Positions 40,417 through 54,291 are shown, counted from the first letter of the stretch. The stretch is 64,000 bases of DNA from Trichoplax adhaerens (GCF_000150275.1 NW_002060945.1:2999172-3063171); one strand, 5' to 3'. The notes: generated by a model from the sequence alone, not told the origin. Numbers and translations: made by a program.

Positions 40417-43400
40417 ATGGATTTAACGGTTAAACAACATTCTACGGACGTAACGCACCCTAATACGGGTCAAAACATCCATCAAAATAAAGATGGGAAT
40501 AATAATCATCTAGTTAAATCAGCTACTACAAGCCGCCAGGATCAAGCAACCCAGTCTGCTATCGGTAACCATAATAATGATAATCTTTCATATCAACCGA
40601 CAACACCAATGTTGTCAAAATCGACCGCAAAAGGCACGGACAAAACGATATTACCAGAGAAAAGGATTCGTTTTGTTGCTAATAATCGGCGTAATCAAGA
40701 CACTAGCAATAAAACACATCATACGGCTAATAATGTGACAGTTAGTCAAGCAACTACCCCATCTAAACTAGCCGATGATATTAAATATACAGATAAAGCT
40801 ATCCATTCTGTTTCAACTCTTAATCAGGAATGTGACAGAAATAATACATTGTCTTCGTCTGTATCACCTACTTCGTCACCGCCACAACTACCATCACATT
40901 CTAACATCCTCTCGGACCACGAAGAACAGGATACCACTTGGTTACATCGAGCCCATCGTAGCGACATGTTACAAGTTACCTGTCATGACCGGGTTAGCTA
41001 TCAATTTGATTGATTACTTGCTAATGTTAATTAAAATTAGATACCATTGAGTTAGTGAAGTATCGATTCTCATTTTTCGAGCAGACGTCTGATTGAAAAG
41101 TTAGCACCAAGAATTCAATCGACAATTAAAAACTAACCAATAAAATTAATTGAGCTGATGCTAGTCATGATGAAATGACTCTGCAAAGAAAGCTATCAGT
41201 AGAATTATTTACTAGCTTATTATATCTTGGAGATGCAATTAAATAACAATATTATTCGAACAATAACATTACTATTCAGCAATACTTTCATCTAATCACT
41301 ATATAAAATTAAAGTTATTCTTACATTAATCATGCTGATTGATATTTAAGAGATAAAAATCAAGAATGCCTTGTATTATTCAATATCTACTATTACGTGC
41401 ATTGACAACAGTGTAGTAATTGTCGTCGAACAATGAATGTTGAAATATTTTGTTTAATAATTTTAAACTTTATAAATTGATTTCCATCGAAGAAGAAAAA
41501 ATCGATTCACAATCACTCTTAGAATAAATGATTAGTGAATTCGAGTAGGTCTTAACTACTTAGAAGTAGGTCATTAAGACATGATAGAAATGTTAAAAAA
41601 TGATCAATTGTAATCGCTATAGGTAGTTATGGTCGCACTAAAACGATAAAGATTAAGCTAGTCGTTCACCAATTCTAGCCAGTGATCGGTCATGTACTTA
41701 TATAGCATTAGTATCCCTTACAATATAAGAATTAGACTACTACTATACGAAATCTAGTTAATGATCTATCCTGTACAGCGTTAGCATCTTTTATAAAGAT
41801 GTAGAACGAACAGGATTAGCGAGAAAGAAAAGTAAAATATCGCTGACAATTTTAAAATTCTGTTAGCCACATCAAATCGTTTATGGTGTATCCCCATTTG
41901 TGTAGTATAAATCCTTGTTGTGGGATAAAGATCAAACCTAATAATACTAGATAATCTAGTAATTTATCTTTTCCAGTATAGTTCACCTATATCCATTTTA
42001 ATAATGGCGAATAAATAGGATTAAAGTGAGGAGATAAGTATACTGTAGTTGATAAAATTAAAATATCTTACGGCTCTTATCCAATCCTCGATTGAGTTAT
42101 CCTATCCTGCATAGTTATTAATTAAAATCTACTGTAGCTATGTAGAACAGATAAAAATAATATGATAAAAAATGGATAATGTCCAGCTGATAAAATTAAA
42201 ATCCTTTAGCTAGTATCAAATTTTTCATGATCTATCGTTTCTTGGATAGTATTTAATTGACCGCTACAAGCATGTAAAATAAGCACTGTAAAATGAACGA
42301 AAAAGTAAAAAATTGAACTGACAAAATTGAAATTCAATTACCCATGTTAAACCTACGTGAAAACTAATTATTACTGCATAATAGTCGGCCATGGTATATA
42401 TTACGAACAAAAATATAAAACTGATCATGAATTATTACTAGAAATAACACCTCCATAGCAGATACCGTTCTTGAAATTCAAATTAATTCACATCTACATT
42501 TCCTTCTATTTCTTATACTGTTTGCTAATACAAAGGACAAAAGTTATTTAATATTATTGATCTATATGAGATCATCTCAGGACTATAATTACTATTTTAT
42601 CCTATTTCACCAACTTTTGACAAAAATTTCTTCAATGGACATTGCCGTTTTATTTATGCATAAACTGTAACCTCATGATTTTTAACATGTCGTATTTTCT
42701 ATTTGATTTTTACTTCATTGCACTTTACCTATAATAATCCTACTACTATACACGTATATTAGAGTTACATTAAATTTATTTTACTCTCAGTCCTTCTATC
42801 TAACAAAATTCCATTTATTTTAACTAGAAATGAGATACTGATATAAGCAAATTCAGTAGTTTGTAATATTATAGCCTAAATTGAAACCATCACTATGATT
42901 ATAAATTTTACGCGTTTAATAGTTGAACTTCCAGCATTTCATTTCATCTACGATGCATTTCATGGTTCTTCACCACTAGAGAAAATTTTCAAGTAGAGTT
43001 AATCATAGCATCTAAAATGTAGTAGGCTCGCATATATAAATAGTAAGTGAAAGCGTCTTTTTATAATACTTCTACTCTGAAATTGTGAAGCTTTTAACTT
43101 CCAAGGTGTACTATTCGCTATCATAGCAATCAAGAAATAACTTTTACAAAGAATAATCAAAGTAACATTATATTTTAGCGGCCAATTTAAAATTACCGCT
43201 ACCATATTCATTTTAACGCAAAAAGATTATCATCTCCTTCATACATGTAGTTAATTAGCACCGATGTCCTAAATTTACTTGGTAATGAAACACCAGTAGT
43301 AAAATTATCTTCCGTATATAAAATTAGCACAGTATACCGTACTACAACCAACGTTACCTAGATAGAATAATTATAGAATATTTTCCTGATCGGGTAAAGT

Positions 43401-46180
43401 TGTTTTAGGGTATAGATAAATCTTCTAGGTTTCGCCAGACATTTTTAACCGCTATTGATTTCTCTATCGTTTTTTAATTAATTCACAATAGAACTAATGT
43501 TAGTGCACTTTTATATGTCTCTGTAGACCGCAGAATTCTACAAGAGTAAATTTATCACTGGAACTCGTGGTAAATGCATTAAATTGCAAAGTAAGTGGTA
43601 TACACCGATAGAATTTGAAACAGCTTGTGGCATTACATCGTCTAAAGACTGGGGACGTAATATTACTTACGCCGGACATCCATTGCACCAATTAATTCGA
43701 GCAGGCATCATAGCGGTTCATGTCGTATCTACTCAAAATCCGACGGTAAAATTTGATTAGAGTAGAAATGTAATAATATTACTTGCCAGTGTGCAATGTG
43801 AAACTGTTGTTTTACTTGCCATGTTAACAACTGCCTTTCTAATATCCAAATTAAAAGTAAAAGTGATCTTTGATCGATCACAGATACAGAACAATCTGAT
43901 TACAGAATTAGCAAAAAAAGATATTAATTTCTTGGTTACTTAATTTGATCTAAAAGTTAGAATTTATTTTAATTACTTCATTACAATTAGCTTCATTATG
44001 AAAGTTGTATTCTAATTCATAAAGCAGGAATGTAGCATAAGTTCCTGTTTATTGCTATATTTTGTGATTGGTATGTAAGTTGTTATATTCCGCTATGGCT
44101 ATACACTAACTGGCTTTGGAAAGTTATAATAGTACAACAGTTCATTAATGTATTTGTATTTTCTTCAACCAATCGTTCAACTTAATTAACAAACTGAAGT
44201 TTAAAAACGCTTAATAGCATTGAGAAATTAAATACATTTCTTATTGATTTGTTAGCATGGTCCATGTCCGCTTTTTATACCATTCAAAAGGAAAAATAAC
44301 GACAACGGCTACATATGTAATGAAAGAGAAGGTACAGTAACGAATAAACACATCAATTTGAGAATAACAGATAGTAATTAAATCACTCAATATAGTGGAC
44401 AGCAAACAGATGAATATTAGGAAACTTATAATTGGTCCATTATTTTGATTTGCTTATATTAGATGATGGTCCGCCACCCTCTCGTATGACAAAATTGAGC
44501 TCGTAAGGACTACAAAGACTATTTTAGTTTGTACCGTATGATAAGTAAATTCACCGAATTGTGTAATATCAATTATGACTAGCCAAGTAAACCCATTGCT
44601 GCAATTATGATTTTAATGTATGCAGTGATAGAATTTTATAAAATGTATTTGAAAGAGACAATAATAGTGCGCTGAATAAGTTTATTTTCGTCTTACTATT
44701 CCTCATTTATCATTAAAAAAGAGAGGAAACAGAGACTATAACGCTTACATCAACAAAATTAGCGCCAACTCCAGCAGTTGGGCCTACAACAACAGGCTTC
44801 CATTCAGTACCAACGCCAGCGGAAATGTCAGTAGCAACATCAACACCATCATCAACGCCATTAATATCCACTGTCAGTGGCCCTGCCGTCAATATCGGTT
44901 AATTTTATTTTAAATTTCTAATATCAAAAATGGATAAATTGATTAAAGATATCGATTACACGTTATTGTAACAGAATGATGAGATTTTACATATATAATT
45001 CTGTCTCACTTCGACTTGTCTATAATTTAAGTCAGAACTTAATTGAGCAAAATATTATAATAGAACCAACTCTCTCATTTTCATAGTACAATTGATAACA
45101 TTCATGATTGCATTTGGAAATAGGCATTCCTATCTTGCAACCCATACATGCGATCAAACAATTTCCAGCTATGGCTGTCACGGAAAATAGTCAATTTTCT
45201 ATTGCGAATACTTTAACTACGGAGCAATACATGCTATTGAAAATGGAAGAGGTAAAAACTTAAAAACGAAAACTACTTGTGTTATTAATTAAGGAATAAC
45301 TCCCAACCGATTGTCAATAGTATTAAGAGCTAAAAAGGAGCTGAATAATACTCTTGGTAGTGTCTTACCTTACCAATTAATATCTTATTCACGTAAAATT
45401 AAGAAATGTAGTTACTAGTTGATATTTCTTATGTAGTATCAAAGAATTGGATATACGTCCATATACAAAACATGCAAAGACAATATGCATAAATATACCA
45501 TCGCATTTATTTTATATCAGTTTGGATGTTTTGATTAATCGTTTGACAGATATGTTAATAACATAGAAAAGATTAATTAAGAGTATATATATATTACTTA
45601 TAATAATGCAAAAAATGACTACCGTAACCCCAGTTAAGTATTGCATTTAGACATACTAAATCATTATTAATACAAATCAAGACCAAATACTGTATATTGC
45701 TAAGGGTACTTTGTTGCAATCCTTTAGGTACTAAAACGGTTCAAAAATTACGGTTTCGTTCATTGCGCCATAATATAATATTAATACTGCAGTCTACAAC
45801 AGCCAGTCCATGCTGAATTTTAAGATGACGATTTCTTTCTTGTGAAACAGGCTGTGAATTCCATGGTTATTATTGGAAGTCAGTTAAAATCAATGATCGA
45901 TCAATTAAAATTTTTTAATGGTTTTACGAATAGTCAATATATCGATAGTGCAAATCTTAATACCCGACCGCCGTACGTAGGGCGACGGGAGGTAAGACTA
46001 TTACCTTATGTTTACAATGGTATTCTACATTCTAAAGTGATACCTATACAATGGATAGTCCGGTGTGTCTACCTACAATATACAAATCGAGTTTAACGGT
46101 ATCTATTTTTGTAGGAAAGCACATTACAACATAGAACGAACAATAAGAATTTTACTCAGAAAGAGCCCGTAGATCAGTAA
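40417..46180 (+). CDS. SAND-domain transcription factor (DEAF1/GMEB-like)
   Basis: SAND domains bind DNA in nuclear regulators such as DEAF1, GMEB and AIRE. Six exons (40417-40992, 43527-43745, 44726-44897, 45124-45251, 45851-45991, 46115-46180) give 433 codons plus stop. Exon 1 is a low-complexity Asn/Thr/Ser/Gln-rich region ending LQVTCHDR, like the LPVTCG that opens SAND domains. Exon 2 is the SAND body: FYKSKFITGTRGKCIKLQ, KWYTPIEFETACG, SSKDWGRNITYAG, HPLHQLIRAGII. The usual KDWK core reads KDWG. Then comes a Thr/Pro/Ser linker (TITLTSTKLAPTPAVGPTTT) and a helical stretch (EQYMLLKMEEAVNSMV, then SQLKSMIDQLKFF) placed like the coil after SAND in DEAF1. No C-terminal MYND zinc finger exists, unlike DEAF1, and the SAND body looks nearer DEAF1 than GMEB. 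The third exon could also begin at 44735. Confidence 0.85.
41640..42420. repeat. Degenerate tandem repeat in intron 1 of the SAND gene
   Basis: A diverged unit seems to recur about every 130-205 bp. Its anchor is GATAAAATTAAA or a close variant, at about 41644, 41844, 42051, 42189 and 42320. Several copies continue into a TTAGC/TCAAAT-like stretch, then GATCTATC or TTATCCTATC about 40 bases on, then an AGAAC-A-rich tail. Matching is by eye and weak. Confidence 0.4.
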
Positions 46181-48530
46181 TTGATCGTCATTGATACTTT
46201 TTCATGTAAGTTCGATGATTAATTAAAATATTAGAGTAAAATTTATATTTTTAAAGTGATATTAGATTGGTAAAGACTATCTCACCTTAGATCTGTGATT
46301 ACTTAAATAAATTCGGTAAAATTAATTGCTTTACTAATATAGATTATTTTATTGTTTATAGTTAAAAATCTGTATTAATAGCCAGCTTATTAATCGAAAA
46401 TGATACCGAAGATCTTAAATTCCTTTCCTCGTTAGGCAAACATATCCAGCAAGTTAGTTAGAAAGACAAATTAATAACTATATGAGTTCATATTTTCATT
46501 ATGAAAAGATGTTATAGGGATATTACACCAAGTGTACTCACACATACGATCATTTTTCAATATGAATACTTAAGTAATTTTACCGTAATTTATCTTCTAT
46601 TATGCTAGCAATACAATCGTAAGCTAAAATAATATCCGATAAATAAAAATGACAGCACCTTATTGAAGCCTGACCTATCTTACGTCTTAGAGTTAAAATT
46701 TTTTATTATTACCTAACTGATAAATATATGTTAAGCCATCAACGCTTGTGTTTAATTAAAGTTTAAATATCTGATTTGTGCGCTGTTTTATTCTTAAAAT
46801 CGCAATGCCGTATTAATTCATTACTTAATTATTGGCTGTTGTTGATGCTGTATCTAAATTGTAAGAAGCCATTACGTGTGTTTAAATTTAGGTAGCCATG
46901 CACTCAAATACCATATAAATTTTGGTTATAAATTGTAAATTATACCGAACTTTTACTATTGCATCACGATTTTTCTGTGGATTTTCAACAGTACTCGATA
47001 TTAACGTACTGACGCAAAATAACCAAAATAATCATTCAAGATATTAATGCCGATACATTATTAAGTATATATCAACCCTGCCAGGAAATTATTAAAATAG
47101 CATCATTTCGTTCGTTATTTTGATTAATTAGCAATTACATCATTCTTAAACAATGACTATGCAAATAACATTATTTTAATTTTATGCTCAACATTAGGCG
47201 GTGTAATTTTTATTAGGTAAATTTTATTATAAAAACAAAATAATAAGTACTAATCACGGCTGAAACGAAGTCCATAAACCTTCATTAACGACACAACGTA
47301 CAAATTGTTAGATATTATAGCAGTAGGTATGAACATTGCAAAATGTCTGCTAAACGTGTGATAATATTACTACAATCACCGTAACTCTAATAACATTTAT
47401 ACTTAAAATTACAAATTAAAAGCAATAACAGGAGGATACATGACCCATGGTACGGTAATATCAAATTTGTCCATCACAATTTGAAAAGAATTTCTCAACC
47501 GTTGACCGATAAAATTACTCACCAGGTTTAAAAGCAGACTAAAATATTATCACTTGCATGTTAAAACAGAATTTATCAATACACAGAATCTTCAATTATA
47601 ATGCTAATAAAAAATTAGATAAGCTGTTAAAAAATTTTTTAAATTTCTTAAGGACTGTCATTGGGTAAGCTAAAAAGGATCTTCGGTTAAGTTACTAAAA
47701 CATCAACCTAATACTGATACCAAATAGTGTTAATACGTGAAACAGCGTTCAATTATACTAAACTTAAAGGTTCAAGGATTGCAAAGAAATTAAAATGAGT
47801 TTTCTTTCGCATCAAGAACAGCTTCATCGAACGATAGAGGTTATCTCCTGGATGCTATACATGAAATTTAGATGAAAGTAACCAACTTTTCAAGTTATTG
47901 TACACATAGATTGAAAATCTATTGGCGCTAGTACGTGTAATGTCTAAGCATTACAAAGCAGTACTCCACATTTTAGCCGAACATATCAAGTATTATATTT
48001 CAAATCATTTATCACGATCTAACAAGACTGTTATTACTTTCTAATATCATACGATCGACGACAGAGGCTGAATACCTAATTGATGGAAAAGAATAAATAA
48101 CGTATCTACTGTACTGCAAATTCATCTAGTAAATAGTAGTCATGTTACGGTAATCACGTTGTGATTAATAGCTTCAAAATCACTCTCGTTACAGTAACTT
48201 GTGTTAAATAGTAAATTTGTTGTGTTAACATAATTATAATACGAATGCAAGTAGATTACAATACATCAAATATGTATAACGATAAGTCTGTAAAGGTTTA
48301 AAATAAAAAGAACGGGTGAGTATTGGCGGTATTATATGCTACATACACTACAGTAAATTATAAGGAAGTAAATGCTTATAACTATATTGCATTATAACGT
48401 CGATAATTTGCCGAATATATGTTTAACCATTTCGTATTCTCGCTATTATTGTACTGTTAGTGATCTATTATCCGTTGTGTACCTCCAACGACCTAAAAAC
48501 AAATATATCCTTTCTTAGTAATTTTGTAAA
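46181..48530. other. Intergenic stretch between convergent SAND gene and PATL1
   Basis: 2.3 kb of AT-rich sequence between two convergent genes, so it should hold only 3' UTRs. No exon, array or other structure was recognised. Confidence 0.55.
46306..46311 (+). terminator. Candidate poly(A) signal of the SAND gene
   Basis: AATAAA in the sense strand about 125 bases after the stop codon. Position only; no transcript evidence. Confidence 0.4.
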
Positions 48531-51500
48531 TTAAAAGATGTACTCTTCACTTTCACTGCAATATGAGATTTAGCGGCACGCATCGAAATATCAAAATCCA
48601 AAACAATACTTACTTTACAAGAGATATAAATTTACTGCACGATTCTTCATCGCAATACTTAATAATGTCATCAAGTAATGCTAAACGGTCTTTAGTCACA
48701 GCTTCAGCTGCTATTATACTTTCCAAATTATTACAAATAGACTTAACAATATCATGCCTGTAAAACAATTAAAACCGTCAATCTATGAGTTAGCCATTGA
48801 TATAAGTACTTTTTAATTATCTTACCACTTTAAATGAAGAGATTCATCTTCTTCACCATTTGATATACAGCCATTACCTCGTTGCACCAATAATCTGAGG
48901 AATATTAGCCCAAACTGTTTTAATAAATAAAAAATGGCACAATTTGAGATCATTTAAGACGCAATTTTCAATGAAAATAGTAAAGTTGCATACCTCATTT
49001 TTATATGCAATAGCTACCGGGTTAACTTTGCTTTGTCCAGGCCTTATTTGGCTATTTATAGGCCCGTGCAATAAATTCTGAGCGCAAATTATGCAATTTG
49101 CCAACGCCATTTCAACAATTACTTTCTGAATCGCATCTTTCATTACCATTAATACCTTAAATATAAAGTTCAAGCTAATTTAGCAAAATATACTTGAACA
49201 TAATGTAATAAAACAAAATTGGTATGATAATTACTTATAAAATTTAAAAAGTACAATTTGTTCGTTCTCAAAATTTGTTGATAAGTTGTCATTATGAAGA
49301 GACTTTCTTTCTTACCTTGTCAGTTTGGTCCTTCTTAATTATTATAGGTAAATTTTGGGATATAGTGCCCACAATTGCAAAAGCTTGATCCTACATGTTT
49401 AAAAAATTCGACATTTTTACGTTCAGTAAAAAGTGATGGAAGACAATTTCAAAACCCAGTTTGTTATTTTCTTTATGTATTCGTTGGTAAATTATAAAGC
49501 AATATAAGCAACAATTTTCCTATTCGAACCTGGTTTAGGAAACGTAGCAATCGACTTATTAACGTTTTTCCCTTTTGAATCATCAAGATTTGAACTAGAA
49601 TATCGTCATCGTTCCTATATTGCAAGCAGTCAAAATATCAAGCATATTATTTAATCTAATCTAAGATTCGAGGCTTGTTATACGCTACTACAGTATGATA
49701 GTATACCGTTACAAACAGATACTGTATTATCGCATTTTTACTTGATGGACTAGTAGTCATCACACATGACCATTGTAATACCGTATACAATAAGGCCTTA
49801 GAATGGTATATAAATTCTGTTTCATACTTTTCAGGTGCACCAGTAGTTGTTTTCAGTTTTAATATCTCAAACATTTCATTAATAGTAATATCTTTCTTCA
49901 TATCAATTTCCTTCCTAAAATGGAAGTCATATATTATTATCAAAATCATCTCATTACTTAAACAGTTATAGCTTTATCCACTAGCAACAAGTACAATGGA
50001 CATACTTAACACTTTCATCGTCAGTGCATAAAGCCTCTCGATCGAAATCATCCAATGTCAATAATAGAGAATAAATCTAATAATTTTCATATTAAATTAA
50101 ATTTTATTAGCAAAAAGACTTACAAGTAAGCAATTTTTTACTATGTAGAGCAATATTATTGACATCAAATGACCTTCTCTACAGAATGTAGTGTGATACG
50201 TCTTTTCCTGAAGGCTTCTCTTGATGGTGTGCTGGATTTAACTTCGTCACTATCAAATACTTTCTGTACAGCATCAATGACTTTCCGCGGATTTGTTAAC
50301 GAGTAGACAGGTACTTTACCAAGAGTATTCTCGAAAGAAACTAATGTATTTAGACAAAAAACAAATTGTTCTTAAATTATGCAACGAAAAACAACCAATT
50401 TGCTAGGGGTAAAAATCTCGTATAGAAAATTTTTTCTTCTAGTGACTTTACCAGGATCATGCTTTCTAGCTTTGATATCAAGTGTCGAAGGCTTAACTAA
50501 GTTCGCTGTTACGTTCATTTCATGATTATGTTGATCAACGTCTTTGGATTGCAATTTAGAAACAGTATCAGGTTGATTAGAAAGCTCAAGTAGTGCTTTG
50601 TAATCATCCGTTATTGGTACACCAAGGCGTTTTGCTAATTTCTTTAATTCGTACATCTAGTAATATGATTGGACAAAATACTATATTATATAAACTGCAA
50701 TATTAGATGTACCAATGGTCGAAAATAAATAATTTTAATATTAAAAAAATCTATCGGCTATTACATTACTACCTGAAAGTAGTAGTCGTCAACATATGGA
50801 TCCTGGTTATTTAACTGCAACAACTGAATTTTGAGAAGCCATTCTTTTTCCTTTCTAGTCATCAGGCTATCAGGAGAGTTACTTTCGTCATGCTTTAAGA
50901 TGCCAAGTCTCTCTCCAATTCCACTTAAATCTATGTTATCGAACGCGGTGAAAGCTTTTGCACGATCTTCAGTCCGTAATCTAGGTCTTATCAAATTAGA
51001 GCGGATCGGATATAAATGCGGGTGAATTGGCGGCCGTACATGTCTATTATAGTGCGGATGCATCATAAACGGAGAGTTAGGTGGACCCCATCTAGTGTTG
51101 TGGCCCATTATTTTGTTGTTATTATTAGGAGGCATCTGATATCTTCCAAAATTTGGTCTTGGCATAGGTGGCATAGTGGCATAGGGTGCATTGATGGGCG
51201 ATGAGGAAACGGCTGACGAAACTCACGAGGAAAACGTTGATAAGGAGGTCTATTAACAGGAATCGGGAAATTAGGTATTTCAAAGCGAGGAGGAACGTTT
51301 CGTATACCCAAGGGCTGCCCCTGTAATAGAGTAAAGCCGATCTGTAAATTATAATATTTAACAAAAATATTTTTAAAGATTATATTTTAAATCAGTTATA
51401 TATGCGGCACCTGTAAAAATTGTGACGATGGTGGTGCAGTATCGTGTTGAGGGAGAGTACTCGGTCTAGCTGGGAATGGCGGTGTTGTAGGTAAAATTTT

Positions 51501-53980
51501 GGCATTTTGTAAAAGTCTGTAGCAGATTAATTCGAAAATTATTTTTTACTTCTTTATATCTTTTGCAGTTCTAGCTAGCTATGCCACTACAACAAACTAC
51601 TGAACTTGAATACATACCTATTTAGGTTACCCATACCACTATCACTTACGGTTTCATGATCTAAATGACAAGGTCAGGTTTAATTTAGTGCAAATGATTT
51701 TCATTTTATTCCACAATAATTTTTTCGATAAAACATTAGATAAAGTATAAATAAGGAAGCATAGATAATAGTCGTTTATAGAAGATATATCCTCTCGAAA
51801 ATTGCATTTGCATTAGTAATTTTAGTTATCGTGAATCAAGAAAAGTGCATGCTTTAAATTACCATGACGCTGTTTTAAAATTTCTTTTTCTAATTCTTCA
51901 ACAGTTAGCTTCTGTTTAGACTTATCATGCCAATCTGGTGGCTTTTGAGAAATACTTTTGATAATACTATCGCCCTATAATGCATAGGATAGTAAGGTAT
52001 GATGCTTAGATGAACAAACTACCAAGTAGCTTCGAATAAGCCAATGAATTAGAGTATTTCGCGTTTAATACACTATGATAAAGGTTATTTTATCATGACA
52101 AGATGTTATTTTAAATCTAACAATCATACTATACTAATAAGGGAATAATACGTAGTTATACTGTTCTCTGTGCCTATGCATAGAAAGGATATGGACACTT
52201 ACCGATAAGGTTGCTAGATTGTTTTGTTCACGCAAGTTATCATTATTCCATGATGGTAACTTACTGTCAAAGCTACTCCAAATAGTTGGACTAAAAGGGC
52301 TGTAACCTCCTTGCAAATTATCATCGTTCTATCAAATTGAACATGATATTTAATTAAAACGTACAGCTTGTAGAATCTCCAAAAGTGATAGATTTATATT
52401 CGAGTCAAGATGATAGTACATTAAGTAATCTGACTTTGATGTGCATTACCACATTAAAAGACCGCAATACGTCACTAAAGCAAGATTTACGCCGTAACTC
52501 AACGAAATGTAAGATCCTATTCTACTAGTTCTCCTGCATCATAGCTGCTTTTAAACTTTAATTATTGCATTTCGATGCAGTAATTAAAACTGAAACGTTA
52601 CACGTTTCCGGACATGCGATGCATATAACAAATCGCATTTAGTGTTGCATGCAATAAATCAAATTGACAATGATGACTTTAAGTAGAATTTATGGCAGTC
52701 ATTATCAGTTATTATGGCGCAATGCTATGGCCGATAGTGTAATCGGTGTTATACTATCATGATTACATTGCTATATATATATACACATCACGTTATGGCC
52801 TAATACTTTTCGTTGATTATATAATTCTATACTCATGTATCATACGTCGAAGATGGTGCATTGTAACAATTAATAGCTGTGTCATCAGTACTTATATTAA
52901 TTGAATGTTTTTTAATCTGCTAGGCGCAAAAACTTACGTCAACAGAGCGATTGCCACTATGCTGATAGAGTTTCAATCCCTGATTGCCATTGACTTGCGT
53001 TGTTGCTGCTGTTCCACTGCTCTCATCCACTTTGTGACATAGTCCAGACAACTGCTGATGGGCGCTTTCCCAGTCATCAACTATTAAATTAATTACATGT
53101 CATAATATTAACAACTTGGTAACATCATGGTACAGTAGTTATCCAAACAATAAACCATATCGAGAGGTGGATTTTAAAATTGTAATTGCTTTATACCCGT
53201 ATATCGAATCGATTTTCGACCTTTCTACTACCATGAAGAAGTAACTAAGTAAGTTTAATTCTAAATTAATGGATGAAATGCTTTTGATTGAGTGTCAATG
53301 AATGACGCAAGTATGCCTTGAAATAGATGAAATTTGACATAGTTCACTATGCTATCGTGTGTGGTTAGTTAAAGAGTTGGTTGAAATATCTTTAGTTTTA
53401 AGAGTATTATACATATTGTCATAAGAAATGTAGCGTTTAAGCGTCCCTTTTCTTGGGCAAGAATATGGCGACAAGTTTATCCATGCTTCCGCGCGAGAAT
53501 GAATACCGTACCCTTGATACCCGCCAATACTGATGTCATGTATGCTTTGGCGCTCACATGGCACTATACAGTACATCACATTCATTTTCTTGTAGTCGCA
53601 AGGTCTATCACACTAGGACTAATGCAAATTGCATGTCTAATAATGATATATTAGCCAATTTATGTGCTAACGATTTTTTCTATTGAGCGGATGAATCACT
53701 CAAAAGGAATAACATGCACTTACCAACTGCTCCAGAGCCGAATGTATCGTCATTGAAATCATCGATATTTTCTTGATCAAATTCACTGTTATCCTCCGGT
53801 GATAACATGTTTGACGGACGCTAATATTGAAAATATTTCCATACATTAACCCTATCTAAATCCATCTATTTACTCCTACTGAATTTATCCTTTATCAATC
53901 ACAAGAAACGCTCCTAATTATGATAACAAGCAGGCGATTACCGGTATATCCATAGGATATTTTGCTACTTCGTCGTCCAT
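48531..53980 (-). CDS. PATL1: PATL1 (PAT1 homologue, mRNA decapping activator)
   Basis: PAT1 proteins bridge Lsm1-7, the Dcp2 decapping complex and deadenylases, and build P-bodies. 18 exons: 53980-53942, 53820-53724, 53080-52938, 52328-52203, 51974-51863, 51660-51618, 51516-51411, 51341-50773, 50656-50452, 50340-50174, 50076-50006, 49914-49828, 49614-49530, 49390-49316, 49155-48994, 48914-48826, 48757-48614, 48555-48531. Motifs: FNDDTFGSGAV then DDWESAHQQLSGL (N-terminal signature), LTVEELEKEIL, a Pro-rich middle (PPRFEIPNFPIPVNRPP), TRKEKEWLLKIQLLQLN with DPYVDDYYFQ, FENTLGKVPVYSLTNPRKVI, YSLLLTLDDFDRE, ILMIQKGKTLISRLLRFL, NLPIIIKKDQ and AYKNEFGLIFLRLLVQR, running through the C-terminal alpha-helical domain. 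Total 2345 nt, one short of a codon multiple: exon 51341-50773 lacks one base near 51176, inside a Pro-Met-Pro repeat. Corrected length would be about 781 residues (human PATL1 770). Confidence 0.93.
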
Positions 53981-54047
53981 AGCAATGGCATGGCATCCAT
54001 TACTACGACAGCAATACGTTCTGACTTGAATGATAGTGAGTCAACTA

Positions 54048-54265
54048 CGTACAGTATGGAGTACTACAGTACAGTGGTCCACTAGTGACAGTCTCCACTG
54101 GATTATACTGTACAGTACTGTACTGTACACTGTAGTTTTTTTCCCGTACTGTACAGTACAGTACTGTACTGTACAGGACGCTTCACTGTGACTACAGTAC
54201 TGTACAGTACTGTACGTACAGTACTGTATCGTGTACTGTAATGTACAGTACTGTATACTGTACTA
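54048..54265. repeat. TACTG/CAGTA pentamer cluster upstream of PATL1
   Basis: Arrays in both orientations begin about 70 bases upstream of the PATL1 ATG. They include the 14-bp palindrome GTACTGTACAGTAC and a 26-bp perfect palindrome at 54203-54228 (arm TACAGTACTGTAC). The unit is the same as in the 18-32 kb clusters, but this copy sits more than 20 kb away from them. Confidence 0.88.
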
Positions 54266-54291
54266 ATGGCAAATAAAGTCCAATAAAAGCT

